Assembly (NCBI GenBank): GCA_026874595.1
Contig: CM049313.1
Span: forward strand, 50,267,659 to 50,331,658
DNA length: 64,000 nt
Direction: 5' to 3'
DNA from: Sipunculus nudus
Lineage: Eukaryota; Annelida; Sipuncula; Golfingiida; Sipunculidae
Part shown: positions 40,500 through 51,034 of the stretch, piece after piece
How the letters are laid out: each line of letters starts with the position of its first letter
How positions within the stretch are numbered: position 1 is the first letter of the stretch
The notes under the pieces: model-generated
Told to the model about the DNA's origin: nothing
The model's database searches: none
Seen by the model: only the letters and a program-made list of their open reading frames with translations
Position numbers and translations under genes: made by a program

Positions 40500-41245
40500 C
40501 TCTGAGCGTCCATCTGTTCGTCTGCTTTCACATATAAAGCGACTTATCTTGGGACTGGTTTAACCGATCGCGCTGAAATTATGCATGAGTGTGACTCTTG
40601 GATAGCATTATATTATTCACAAAACTGGTGGAGCCATCTACTACCATCAAACAGCTGCACAGCTTCCAACTGTTAGTCTGCCTTGGGACAAAATCACTCA
40701 TAACTCTGTAGTGGTTGGACTTATCCGCCTGAAATTTTGTATGTGCGTAAATTTTGGATAGGTTTCTCGTTTATATGACAGGTGGTGTCTCCTATATTTA
40801 CATTTACGCTGCAGACATGGTTTGACGTATCGGCCTCAAATTTTGCATGTGTATAGATCTTACATAACTATTTGTCATACACGTAACTGGTGGTGCCATC
40901 TGCAACTATTTTTGCATGGTGTCAATCTGTTAGTCTGTGTAGGATTAAAATTATACATCATGTGTATAAATCTCATATAGATTTTTCTTTGAGTTGGCAG
41001 GTGGCCCTAACTATAAATTCTTTGACTCGGCAGACATCCATGCTAATATCTGAGAACTGGTTTGACGTATCAACCTGATATTTTGCATGAGTATAGCTCT
41101 CACCTAGCTTTATAGCTTATACAAAGTCAGTGGTTAAAGCTACAGTCATTTACGCGTGGTGTTCATCTGTTCATCTGTCTAGAGTAAAAATCACTCATAT
41201 CTAAGCAGTGGTTTTACTTATCCACCTGAAATGTTGGTAAAAGGT
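40500..41245. repeat. Degenerate long-period tandem repeat
   Basis: A recurring paragraph is readable about four times: (A/T)CTGTT(A/C)GTCTG; a stretch like AAAATCACTCATA; TGGTTTGAC or TGGACTTATCC; TGAAATTTTGCATG(T/A)GTATA; and ACTGGTGG(T/A)GCCATCT. The TTTTGCATG-type word recurs near 40575, 40732, 40836 and 41076. Spacing is uneven (about 100 to 240 bp), so units have suffered deletions or insertions. Confidence 0.75.
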
Positions 41246-41249
41246 AAAA

Positions 41250-42300
41250 AAACATATAAAAAGAATACAACATAAAATTGATTAACATTATCAACAGTCT
41301 ACAGGCCCACGAGGCAATCACCCCTGGTTTGGGTGATGCCAGATATATGACCGACTTTGCCAGGTGAACCACAGGATTTTTTAAAACTGATTTCTGGTCT
41401 ACACAAAAGTCAAGTCTATAATAACATAAATATGTTCCCTATTACCACATCGAACTTATCTAGTCAATTAGATACATACATTGCCTTTGCACTATCCATC
41501 TTAGTCCATTATGACAACCAATACTGATTTTACTGTACATCTGTTTTGAATAGTGACATCCAAAAAAAATGTTGTGAGAGACATTAGACCCTTGCCAGGA
41601 TCATGACATAGCCGCCCGCCAATTGGTATATCCAACCGTCGCTCTTATAATATGATAGTCGTAAAAGTGGGACAGAATTTCTGCATTTGGTTTTTATGGT
41701 TATAGAGATTACCTCCAGAATTTTATGGATTTGATGTTTTCCTAACCCTCTTCAAAAATGTCAACAAAGAACTGGTCAGATTTACTATCTGTATAAATTT
41801 CCTTACATACGATGCGAGGTTAAAGTTAAACTCTCGCCACCTGGCGGGAGTATGAGGAATTACATGGGTTAAAAGCTGATTTCACCAAACATTCCGATGA
41901 CAGTAAAAATAAATACTCAAATGCATGCACGATTTATATTCGTTATCGATTGTATCTTCCCAGCGAAGAAGGTCAATTTATTTAGAAGACAAACGTAGAA
42001 TTGTTGATAAAACAACCAAACGTCAAGCAAACTACATGTTACATCTGACTGATCTGATTTTATGGCTTAACCGTGATATCAGTGGTTAATTAGTTGTTCA
42101 TTAAGTTGATCCGGCAGTGATATCAGGACTTAAAACACATGACATTCTAATGAGACTTGGTCATTAATAGGTTTCCGTTTGTCATTAAAGGTATTTAGTG
42201 TGACTGTTGGAGAATGAAGCTGTCATTCTCAAGTCCCAAAGAAATCTGGTTTGATTAGTCCAGTCGGAGACTAATGACCCATTTATTCAGTTTAGATGAT
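41250..42300. other. Upstream flank of the 42.5 kb exon, no other gene
   Basis: AT-rich. No promoter motif apart from a weak TTTTAAAAAA at 42317-42326. Confidence 0.4.
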
Positions 42301-42364
42301 GTGAGAAATGTGATCTTTTAAAAAATTATGATTTGTGTAAAGATTTCCTGATATCAACGTAATT

Positions 42365-42454
42365 ATGGCATCGGAGACAGATTTTAAGAGCAGCAGCAAT
42401 TCTTTCCCTCCAACGATAGAGAGCACAACGACAGATCTCGGAAAATCTCTGTAA
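42365..42454 (+). CDS. Candidate upstream ORF, 29 codons
   Basis: ATG at 42365 opens a 29-codon frame (starts MASETDFKSSSNSF) ending TAA at 42452. It lies 91 bp before the signal-peptide ATG at 42546. If transcription starts upstream it would be a uORF that could dampen translation of the main frame. A further ATG at 42479 starts a 43-codon frame overlapping the main one and ending at 42610. Neither resembles a known peptide. Confidence 0.25.
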   Translation: MASETDFKSSSNSFPPTIESTTTDLGKSL

Positions 42455-42545
42455 TTCGAGGGAAAAATCTATCGAAACATGATTTGCAAAGAAGCGAAAG
42501 CAAAACGCAGAGTGAATCGGAGACGAACTTCAGAAAGTTTCAACA

Positions 42546-42606
42546 ATGGTTCATTTGATCCGCTCGGAAATCCTATTTATTTTATTTTTTACTTCTTTGA
42601 CTCTAG
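42546..42606 (+). CDS. First coding exon: signal peptide of a secreted or membrane protein
   Basis: The ATG at 42546 sits in CAACAATGG, with A at -3 and G at +4. It encodes 20 residues, MVHLIRSEILFILFFTSLTL, with the form of a cleavable signal peptide: a short N region with one Arg, a hydrophobic core (ILFILFF) and a small-residue C region. The coding exon ends CTAG and is followed at once by GTGAGT, a full-consensus donor; the frame would stop at TGA in the intron. The intron is phase 1, the phase favoured after signal peptides in extracellular proteins. Upstream sequence back to about 42365 is denser in G+C and may be 5' UTR. A frame from 42479 uses the same donor in phase 2, but its product looks less protein-like. 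The family is unknown. The likely partner exon is at 58152. Confidence 0.55.
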
Positions 42607-45600
42607 GTGAGTGTTGATAAAAGATAAAATTATGATAAAACCCAACGTTTCACGAAACGACAGAAGATTCTGACTGAGGGATGGTATGGTGTTACCATAA
42701 CATTTTTATCCATAGAATGTGTACTTTATTTCTGAATTAAAACCTTGCTATATGAGAATGAATGTGGTTACAATCTTATTATATGGTAAAAACCTTTTAT
42801 AATCGCTATGTAGAGTTAATCGTAGAAAAAGATGCACATAATGATCATTCTGTGATTAAAATTTATTTTAACATAATTTCAAGACGCACGAATAACTCTA
42901 GGTGAAACTCTAATAGGACAGTGATACAGAACAAACAAGTAACCCATGTTTATGAGATTTCAATGAGTAATTCCATATTATCTCAAGAAACAAGCACGGT
43001 ATACCCAATTAGTCCATAGAGTACTTAAGCAGAGTCTAAAAAAAATTACTTCCTTTGCTTAACTCCAACAGGTACTTGTTAAAACTGAAAATTCTCCACA
43101 TATCACATGCCGATTCACCCATGCTCGTATCCGAGAAACTGCTTTTCACGCATATTCCTAGAGGTCAAACAGCATCGGAAGATGCTTTCTCTGCATTAAA
43201 ACAGCAGTTAACATGCTACACATGCAAACACAGATCAAAACACCAAATGATAGACTACACATACGCAATTCTAGTCCCTTTCTGGTGGATGAGGACCTAT
43301 TTTATGAGGCCAGATTAGTTATATAATTTGTGGTTTTATAATAATGTACCTGTCCTAGGCGTTGTAGTAAACCAAAAAAAAGATTTTGACGGCTTTCTCG
43401 GCTTGAGTAAATTTAGCCTTATCAGTTGAATGACTGGGTCAGTCTAATAATTAAATACTCAATAGGTCGAGTATATACGGCTACTTGCATATTCTGGTCA
43501 CATGTACCGAATCTTTTTTAACAATGTCATGATACAAGTTGCCTAAAATGAAATAATACCAAGAAAGGTCTCTATACTAACGATCTTTTATATTGGAAAA
43601 GATGATTAGAACAGTGTATATAAAATGGATTTTAAGCTTATCGTTGATTTCACGTTAATGCTGATGACTTTGATGATGAATAAATTTCAAAATCATATCT
43701 GTTGCAAAAACGAGTCTCCTTTTTATTTGAAATAGAATGCAGAAATGTGAACGTTGAGGGACAATAGTTTTCACCAGTAGGTTCACCTGCATATTTGAAC
43801 AGTTTATTAAAGTATATTGTCAAGCTTAAGTTAATTGCAATAAAGACAGACAAAAAGTAAGTTCAAATTTCCATCCATGCGAGCTTATATCAATCAAACT
43901 ACAATGTACTTGTAATTACTTGTGTCCAAGTTATATGTGTACACTTTATTAATAGATTCAACTGTTTTAAAAAAGTCAGATTTAAAGGAATGTAAGGTAA
44001 ATCTCCAGGAGATTACTCGTTGATGAGCCTTTTCCAGGTTTGTGAATAAAATAATGTATATGTACATAGCTCACCAGCTCACATACAAATTTGTTTGTTA
44101 AGATATTATTTACAGAAAGAATACAGTCAATATGACAAAACTTAACATAGTTTTAGAGGCAAATGAAGCAGTGAGCGGTCCTAAGGACAGTTCATGTACA
44201 ATATATCGTCAATAAAGCAAGGAGACTCGGTCAACCACCTCTATCTTTCTTTTCGTCTTGCCAAGAACCGTGGATGGTTCAATCACGTTGTTCTTTATGA
44301 CCATTAAGGCGGTTTTATATCACTGGAATTAGAAGAAATTTGAAGACTGTTTGGTCGTAAAAGGGTATGCGATCTTATTTTCCTTTGTGTGATCTCTATA
44401 AAGTAACCTTAAAAGGATTTTACCCATGTACATCAGTCATTCCTTCTGTTAATGCGCTAGTCGTATGTGATCATCTGACATCATGTGTTCTCTATAACGA
44501 TTCTTGTTTTCCATGCTTACATAGATTGTCAGCTGCTCCAAATAGCTTTTGTATATAAGAATCGACATAGGCTCGTCTCTACCCGAATGTTCCCCTTCAC
44601 AATGTTTCGTGAAAATTGGTCCTTACTTGTAAATTATTAGTAAGAGACAAACAAACATACATAGATGACACCATAACCTCCTCAGCAGAAGTAATAAACC
44701 CCTTGGTTGACTATATTTTTGATGGAATAATCCATTATGCGAGACAAGGTAAGTCTATAACGCACTGACCAGACACATCGGTGTGAGTATCGGTGAACGA
44801 AAATTGATACGACTAATTATGTCTCTGACAAGAATCGGTATGATAATTACTCATAATTGCACTAGATTTACTTAACATTCATGACCGTGAGAGTTTATCA
44901 GGATATTTTAAAGCACTTCTCATTAGAAAAATTTGACCTTTTCTTTGCTTTCACCAGTGCGGTTAAATTCCCTGTTCACTTCAACATTTTGCATCGTTTA
45001 ATTGATTTTTGTTCAGCTCATTTGTCATTACACATCGTTAATGTCACAATCTACAGTTAGCGTTATCTTCCCATGGACTATAGATCCAAGGGATCTGCCC
45101 AATGTCTTTATTTGACCCGTAACCCTTGGATAAAATCGGTCCGATTATAGGTCCTCATTCCAGATAGTGGTCCAACAGCTCACCCAGTATCCCTCGTTCA
45201 AACCAGAGCAGGCCGTCGGGAAATATGTAAATTCGGATTCAGTGATCGATTATACACAAAATTATAGATTACTGCCGGTAGAAATGTAATCATAGAAAGA
45301 AGCCTATTATAGACAGAGATGATTTGGATATCGAGCCTTGATCAAAAGTTTAAGTTGTTGTCATTAATATTATCGATATTAAAAGATGGTCAATGATAAC
45401 ATATGCTTTGGTGGTAGCGAATCATTTAAGCATTTTGTATCAGTATAATGATTCAATTGCCTGCCAAACGAAAGAAAACTGTTGGTCTGGGAGTCATGAA
45501 CTCTCTGGTTTGCAAAAATTAACTCCGAGATGTTATTCTGGTGCAGACTAACACTCTAGTTTCCTATTGCAACTTTAAAGACAGCCCTCGTGAATTTCTC

Positions 45601-45995
45601 TTTAACTAGTAAGCCCAGCATTTTTGCAGAAGACTGCTTGCAGCTCTCAGGAAGCTAGTGTGTTTTCGGATCACCTGCCCCGGGGCTGTCCTGCTACTTT
45701 TACGCTGAAATCCCACCCTAGAGGAAATAGATAGGGTTCCTATATCGCCAGCGTTATGTTACACTTTTATCCAGCAAAAGGAAACCCGTGTGACGTATGT
45801 ATACTCTCTCGGCGGCCATTTCTAGACCAGGCCAGGTGACTACCCGCTTCACAGGCTGCTTGAGTCGTTTCAGTACAGCCTAATAAATCCAAAGCAGCAC
45901 AATTATTTTTTTTTTACATTTTTTGTGCTTTAGTTGCGTCTTTGACGTATCAAGTCTGTCAATCAAGGATGTTTTGAGTCACTTATGCGACGTGA
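42607..45995 (+). other. Presumed intron 1, first part
   Basis: AT-rich and without recognised repeats. An 83-codon open frame follows ACTCCAACAG at about 43070, ending at 43318. Its phase (2) does not fit the donor at 42606 when the signal-peptide frame is used, so it is not included in the gene model. Confidence 0.4.
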
Positions 45996-46130
45996 CGTCC
46001 CGGGTTCAAGCCTGGATCATGCAAAATTTTCGACCTAATTACAGATTCTTCTTCTTCTTCTTCTTAGGCCAAAACAATAAAAGCTATGGTTCTCAGGCAC
46101 GTGTCCCGCATCAAATTTTTTTAATTTAAA

Positions 46131-46358
46131 TTTTCAATAGAAAGTAACCAATCTTGAGCTTGGACATTTCTTTCAAGGAGATAAAATTTTGAAAAAAAAA
46201 ATTGATAAAATTTCCTCTGCTATGTTGTTCTTTTACATTTTTTAAGTAAAATAAATCTGTTATTATCAAGCTTTTCCCTTACCATTTGACATTTTTATCG
46301 AAACATACAAAAAAAAAAAAAAAAAAACGCCAGCCCGCATAAATATACTGAAAAAAAG
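46131..46358. repeat. Dispersed AT-rich repeat, copy 2
   Basis: Partner of 11752-11970, same strand and same order of conserved words, including ATTTCTTTCAAGGAGATAAA, TTATCAAG and CATTTTTATCGAAACATAC followed by a long A run. Confidence 0.7.
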
Positions 46359-46507
46359 TGCTTGAGAACCAAACTTTTTTTTGCCTCTTCTTCATTTTTT
46401 GTCACTTTTTTTTATTCCATTTCCCTTATTCTTACTCAGGATGGACTATGGTGCAATTTCTAAGATTCAGGTTCAGTGACCTTCACCCACTTTTCAAGGT
46501 CACAGCA

Positions 46508-46695
46508 GGCGCGGATCCAGTGAGGGGGGTTTGGGGGTCGAAGCCTCCCCCCCCCCCCCCCACCCCCCAACCCCCCGCTCTCAACCAACGATCTTATTAT
46601 TAGACAAATCTTATGCATGACGTGGGTTGAGGGGTCGAGACCCCCCTCAGCTCTCAACCTGCGACCTTTTTTTAGACAGAGTTTATGCATGACAC
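46508..46695. repeat. C-run repeat, two related units
   Basis: CGCGGATCCAGTGAGGGGGG starts a unit that runs through GGGGGTCGAAGCCTCCCC, a long C run, GCTCTCAACC, GATCTTATTATTAGAC and CTTATGCATGACG. A second unit follows: GGGGTCGAGACCCCCC, GCTCTCAACCTGCGACC, TTTTTTTAGAC and GTTTATGCATGAC. The long minus-strand frame crossing this block (46460-46876) is an effect of the glycine-coding run, not a gene. Confidence 0.75.
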
Positions 46696-46699
46696 ACGA

Positions 46700-47785
46700 A
46701 GACCCAGCCCTGCAAAAAATACTGGAGCAGCGCCTACACAGGGATACAGAAGATTGATAATTTTCAGATTTGTAATGAAGATTTTTATGTTTCATTGGCA
46801 AATTCCTTAAGTCCCATTTGCTTGCAGTTATGATATACGTGACACAGCATTTTTCACTGAACTCGCGTTTCAACATAAATCGTTTTACTTAGAGAGTTGA
46901 AACATTTACATACTTAAAATGAAGGAGTGCTGCGGTTAGTTGAATAATACGCATATTACGGAAATGTGACGTCACCATATTCAACTCATCCGTGAAACTT
47001 CCTCATGGAGATAACAATCAAATTTTAAAGGCGCACTAATTTGAGTGAAACACTGCCGTTGGACACGAACTGCCCATTAAGCCTGCAAAACGTTCACCCT
47101 GGGTGGGGATACGCTCCCGAAGCAGCGGAAATCTTGCGCTTCTGAAGAAGCTGCTGATTTTCCCGCTGCCTGGTTTGACTGTTTATGATACACTTAGACA
47201 CCAGGTGGTAGACTCTCTGCTGAAAAAAAAGAACTGCTGATGTGACAAGAAGCCAACCAACTGCAAGTTAACAAACACTCGACAGGCACAATGGCTCCGC
47301 CCGGAGCTGCGTTTCAAGCAACGCTTGATGACAGTTAAGGATTACTCTAAGTAAAGAAAAGTCGAATTTTAATTGCTCCCTCTGCGCTCTCACATCATCG
47401 ACCGAATCGATTATTACATTACGACTATGTTAGCGTAGCTATGTATCCATTGTAGGCAAAAGTGAAACCAGCCAGCGAAGTGTGCACGGAGCCTATGTTG
47501 TTTCATTTCGTTTGAATAACAGCTCATCGGCCGGGCATCCTATGTACACAAGGACCTGTGCAAACCACGTGCGGGGCCATTCTCTCTGAGCCCCTTGCCT
47601 GTTCAAACGGTTGCCGGGGCGATTAGCTGTAACTCAAAACGAAATGAACAACATTAGCTCCATGTGTTCCACGCTTGGCTGGTAAACCGTTTTATCTTCC
47701 GGCATAGGGTCTTATCTGATTGGACCAAACTACAGTGCTCACCTCTGATTTAGCGATTCAGGATACGAGGTCAAAACAAACAGCG
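46700..47785. other. No gene recognised; moderately GC-rich
   Basis: From about 47040 to 47700 the sequence is richer in G+C. GCAGCGGAAATC and GATTTTCCCGCTGC form a loose inverted pair at about 47118-47176. No coding evidence. Confidence 0.4.
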
Positions 47786-47789
47786 CTAA

Positions 47790-47900
47790 AGATATGGGTA
47801 GTAGGTCGATAGGTAAAGCGCTGTGTAAAGAGCCGAGGGTGGAGACCGCCCGTGAAAAAATCTCACTGCCTCGGCTGAGATTCGAACCCTCTACCTAGTA
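47790..47900 (+). other. Possible tRNA-derived SINE fragment
   Basis: TAGGTCGATAGGTAAAGCGC at 47802 resembles a tRNA A-box region, and GATTCGAACCC at 47879-47889 resembles a B-box. The spacing of about 77 bp is too long for a normal tRNA, so this is at best a rearranged SINE head. Confidence 0.28.
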
Positions 47901-48037
47901 CAAGGGACATGGTACTTTTCCCTTTAAATAAAATCCATAAGAATAAGGAGCGCATATAGAACATTATTTTTGGTTGGCCTCACAGTTGAACACTTCTCAA
48001 CTCCGTCAGGAAAAGACTATAAAGCACCATGTATAAA

Positions 48038-48100
48038 TGATCTATCTATCTATCTTCTATCTATCTATTTTCTATATTCTATGTTTATATCTATATACTA
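48038..48100. repeat. Imperfect (TCTA)n microsatellite
   Basis: TCTATCTATCTATC followed by interrupted CTAT and TTCTAT words. Confidence 0.9.
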
Positions 48101-48146
48101 CTATAATTGTCCTGTATGCATGTTTGTTTGTTCATGACAGTGGGGC

Positions 48147-48363
48147 CAGTTTCTGAAGCGGATCTAGCGGGAGGGTCCAGGGAGTCCGGATCCCCCCCCC
48201 CTTTTTTTTCATCCGAAAGAACCCTTTTTAAACAAAATGTTGCAGCCTGGAACCCCCCCCCCCCCTTCCGGACCTTCGGATCTTTATTTAGGGTTTTCAT
48301 TAGTCCTCCTGCGTTGGACCCCCCCCCCCCCGCTTTTTTTCTAAATCCTGGATCCGCCCCTGA
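48147..48363. repeat. C-run repeat with GCGGATC / GGATCCGC ends
   Basis: The segment is bracketed by GAAGCGGATCTAG on the left and CTGGATCCGCCCCTG on the right, which are inverted relative to each other. Between them lie three C runs of about 11 to 14 bases, each preceded by TCCGGAT, TGGAAC or TTGGAC and two followed by T runs. The ends suggest a short element with inverted termini. Open frames crossing it (proline- or glycine-rich) are artefacts. Confidence 0.7.
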
Positions 48364-48369
48364 GTTTTG

Positions 48370-49040
48370 CTATCAGCGTCAGTCACACGCCCTAACTTAC
48401 AGAATGCACACCAATTTGAACTTCCACTTTCACAAAATTGAATTCCCGGCAACATCACATCACAGGTCTGTCGCACAACATCACGCCCCTTTCGACCTCT
48501 CACTTACTGACCTTCATCTTAACCCATTACCACAAAGACCTTAATAACTGGTTATAATATAGTTCGATCAAGTGTGGGGACACATTACGCGATAATATTC
48601 CCTTCCTCTTCAATGGGACCCAAAGGGTCTTTTACTTAAAAAGCCAAACGTCTGCATAACTGTAAGAATGCCGTCATCATTATCATGAAATTTATTCCGA
48701 TTTATTTTATTTAAAAAAAATAATTTTATACAACCTATCAGTCATTGTTGTTAAGGATTTATAAAACATACTGAGTGACCCAGGCCTGTCCATTTTATGT
48801 GCAGCTTAGCATGTCTAAGTATGGAACAACTGAGTTTTTTTTGCACAGACAAAACAAACCTAACAAGAGTTTGAAGAATTTTTCTAGAAAGCTAGAGAAC
48901 ACTCAGAAAACGTTTACCTCCGCAAACGTTCCGGATCACCAGTTCCGGATGGAAGATTGGTGTGTGTTACTCAAAAGCTGGAAATAATATTAATCCAAGG
49001 GAAATGTTTCAAGATTCACCAAATCGATGGTGGAATCAAT
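48370..49040. other. No gene recognised
   Basis: AT-rich with short frames only. Confidence 0.45.
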
Positions 49041-49046
49041 GATACG

Positions 49047-49202
49047 CCTTGTGTTTAAGAGAAAAGACGGTTCCAGTTAGATCATACCTGACAGTAAGCC
49101 TTGTGTTTTAGAGCAAAGACGGTTTCAGTTAGATCATACCTGGCAGTAAATCTTATGTTTTAGAGCAAAGACGGTTTCAGTCAGATCATACCTGACAGTG
49201 TG
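49047..49202. repeat. 52-bp minisatellite, 3 copies
   Basis: Units start at 49047, 49099 and 49151 (52 bp apart). Each reads (C/T)CTT(G/A)TGTTT, then AAGACGGTT(C/T)CAGT and AGATCATACCTG(A/G)CAGT. Confidence 0.93.
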
Positions 49203-49920
49203 TAAAATATTTTTATCTATATTCTGTCATGAAATCATCGATAATTGCCATTTCACCATTGCCGGTACACTTGTATATGCTATGGAACAGTCTACAGTCA
49301 CGGCTCAGTGAAGGTGCTTCTAATTCGTTTTGGGGATTATGAGGACTTTCAATGGAACGCGGAGACAGAGCTTGATTTCCCAAATGTAAACTCTTTGTAT
49401 CAAATTTTTGCGGAACATTTGGTTTGCTTGCTCACACCGGCATACAGAGTCAAAAAATTTATTCTATTATGAAAATAACGGATCATGTAATTAAAACTCG
49501 GTGTAGTTAATGTGCGCTGATCCCTCATACCATAGCAATTTCACAGCCAATCACAGCTAAATCAGAAAAAAAAATCATATCAAATTATTATTAACACTTT
49601 CAGACATCAGAGATTGCTGTGTGTGGTTTCTGTGGCCAAAAAAGCCCTCCTTATTGGACTTGGTTTATATCAATGTATCGTGGTTTTGAAGAAACTTAAT
49701 TTCCTATAGCATTTTTGTCTATAAATAAAGATTCTTGTTTTGAAAGTATAATATAACGTCTTCATTATATTAGATCAATATGTAAGATTCCGTGGTGGGA
49801 GGGAAAATCTTTATGTAGGAATAAGTCCTCTTATTAATATGTTAAATACGAATATGAATACGGCTCCAAGAAGACGGTGTAACATTTCTTTATTAACTTA
49901 TGTTCATTTGTTTTTTCTAG

Positions 49921-49998
49921 TCAGTAATACTCAGATCAAACTGATCAATATAATCCCATGTAAAATGGTGTTTAATAAATTGGAAAAATCTATCATAG
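49921..49998 (+). CDS. Weak candidate internal exon, phase 1-1
   Basis: A long pyrimidine tract ending TTTGTTTTTTCTAG precedes 49921, and TATCATAG|GTAAAAG gives a donor after 49998. The 78-bp segment is open in the phase that the donor at 42606 requires (starting phase 1, ending phase 1), and encodes 25 full codons beginning SNTQIKLINIIPCK. It would fit without a frameshift between the exons at 42546 and 58152. Composition is AT-rich and there is no family match, so this may be chance. Confidence 0.2.
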
Positions 49999-50550
49999 GT
50001 AAAAGGGTTTGTTACAGGAATAATGCCTTTATCACGGTTTTTTGCCTAGAGATCACAAGCTGAACACCCCGCTCGACCTTGAATGCACACGTCTGATTTC
50101 AAGTCGTTGTCGAATCTGTTCACGTGAAACGTTAATTGTGCACCGAGAGAGGCCATCCTACGAATATGAGTATGCATACCCACTTTAATTTGAGTCAGGA
50201 GAACAATCTTTATAAATTATAACTGACAGTGGGGCACTAAATCTTTGTCCCGCAACTCATCTGTGGCCACGCCCGGGAATTGCCCGACTTTTTTGTGTTT
50301 AATTGTCGTGAATGTACTCATATTAAATAATAGGTCGAATTTTGTTCCCCCTGCGTTCCCGCTTCATCGACAAAGCAACAAAGTAAAGCGATAAGTAACA
50401 TCTACATTCAAATTAGAGTTTCGTGAACGAGGCTTAGTATATTATAAGAGCAGTCACTTTCAATATTTTCCGACAGATCCTGAGAAATTTCATATTTTGT
50501 CGCGAAGGGTCTCTGTCACCTGCAATATAATTGCCTAGTAGCAAATGAAT

Positions 50551-50994
50551 TCACTTAAAGGGTAAAGTAGTTCTAATGCCCACAGTAATATTCCCAGAAA
50601 TCAAATCTGACTTTAAATGTATACTGTGAAGCGGAAGTGAAGTGTGCTTGTCTGAAAACACACTATTAACAAGTGCATGTGCACCAGTAAAGGACCTATT
50701 AGAAAATGGCAAAGTGTTTTCCAACATGAGAGTCTGGCCTGAACCAGTGTCCCTCAAAATTCTAATGGAGGTAGAGTCTGAAAAATCACTTGAAAGTGAT
50801 ACAAAACCATCATTTATGAATGGCTCTAATAACTCCATTTCAGAGTCAGGAGAGGAATCTACTACCGCAGCTTCATCAAACAAAGAACTCACATTGACAG
50901 TGTCAGTCATAAACTCTTTTTCAGAGGCATTTAAGGAATCTAACCACAGCGGACCTGTTCTAGAGCAAGAAAGTTTAATATTCCAGATTAACAA
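50551..50994 (-). pseudogene. Ty3/Gypsy-like protease (retropepsin) fragment
   Basis: A minus-strand open frame of 147 codons carries, at residues 78-88, RILRDTGSGQT: the D-T/S-G active-site motif of retroviral-type aspartic proteases in the ILRDTG context that I associate with Gypsy polyproteins of fish and molluscs. Downstream residues LPFSNRSFTGA and LPLHSIHLKSDLISG also fit that family. Residues 1-75 are acidic and Ser-rich, as in the linker between gag and protease. A stop at 50551 cuts the frame before the expected second half of the protease. No reverse transcriptase or integrase follows, so this is a dead fragment. The LTR at 55505-56743 has the same orientation and would lie upstream, but a link is not shown. 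Confidence 0.72.
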
Positions 50995-51034
50995 ATTGTT
51001 GGTTTCAATAGTCTCATATCGCCCCGCGCCTTAA

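Noticed and set aside
43070-43318. 83-codon plus-strand frame after an acceptor-like CCAACAG
   Set aside because: Wrong phase for the signal-peptide frame and not protein-like. It only fits if the overlapping frame from 42479 is used.
46003-46012. B-box-like GGTTCAAGCC followed by (TTC)n, considered as a SINE
   Set aside because: No A-box at proper distance upstream.
46460-46876. 138-codon minus-strand frame with a glycine run
   Set aside because: It crosses the C-run repeat, and the Gly/Pro stretch comes from the homopolymer. No domain.
48107-48544. 145-codon plus-strand proline-rich frame
   Set aside because: It runs through the C-run repeat at 48147-48363, and the prolines are homopolymer translation.
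50642-51034. 130-codon plus-strand frame
   Set aside because: Antisense shadow of the Gypsy protease frame on the minus strand.
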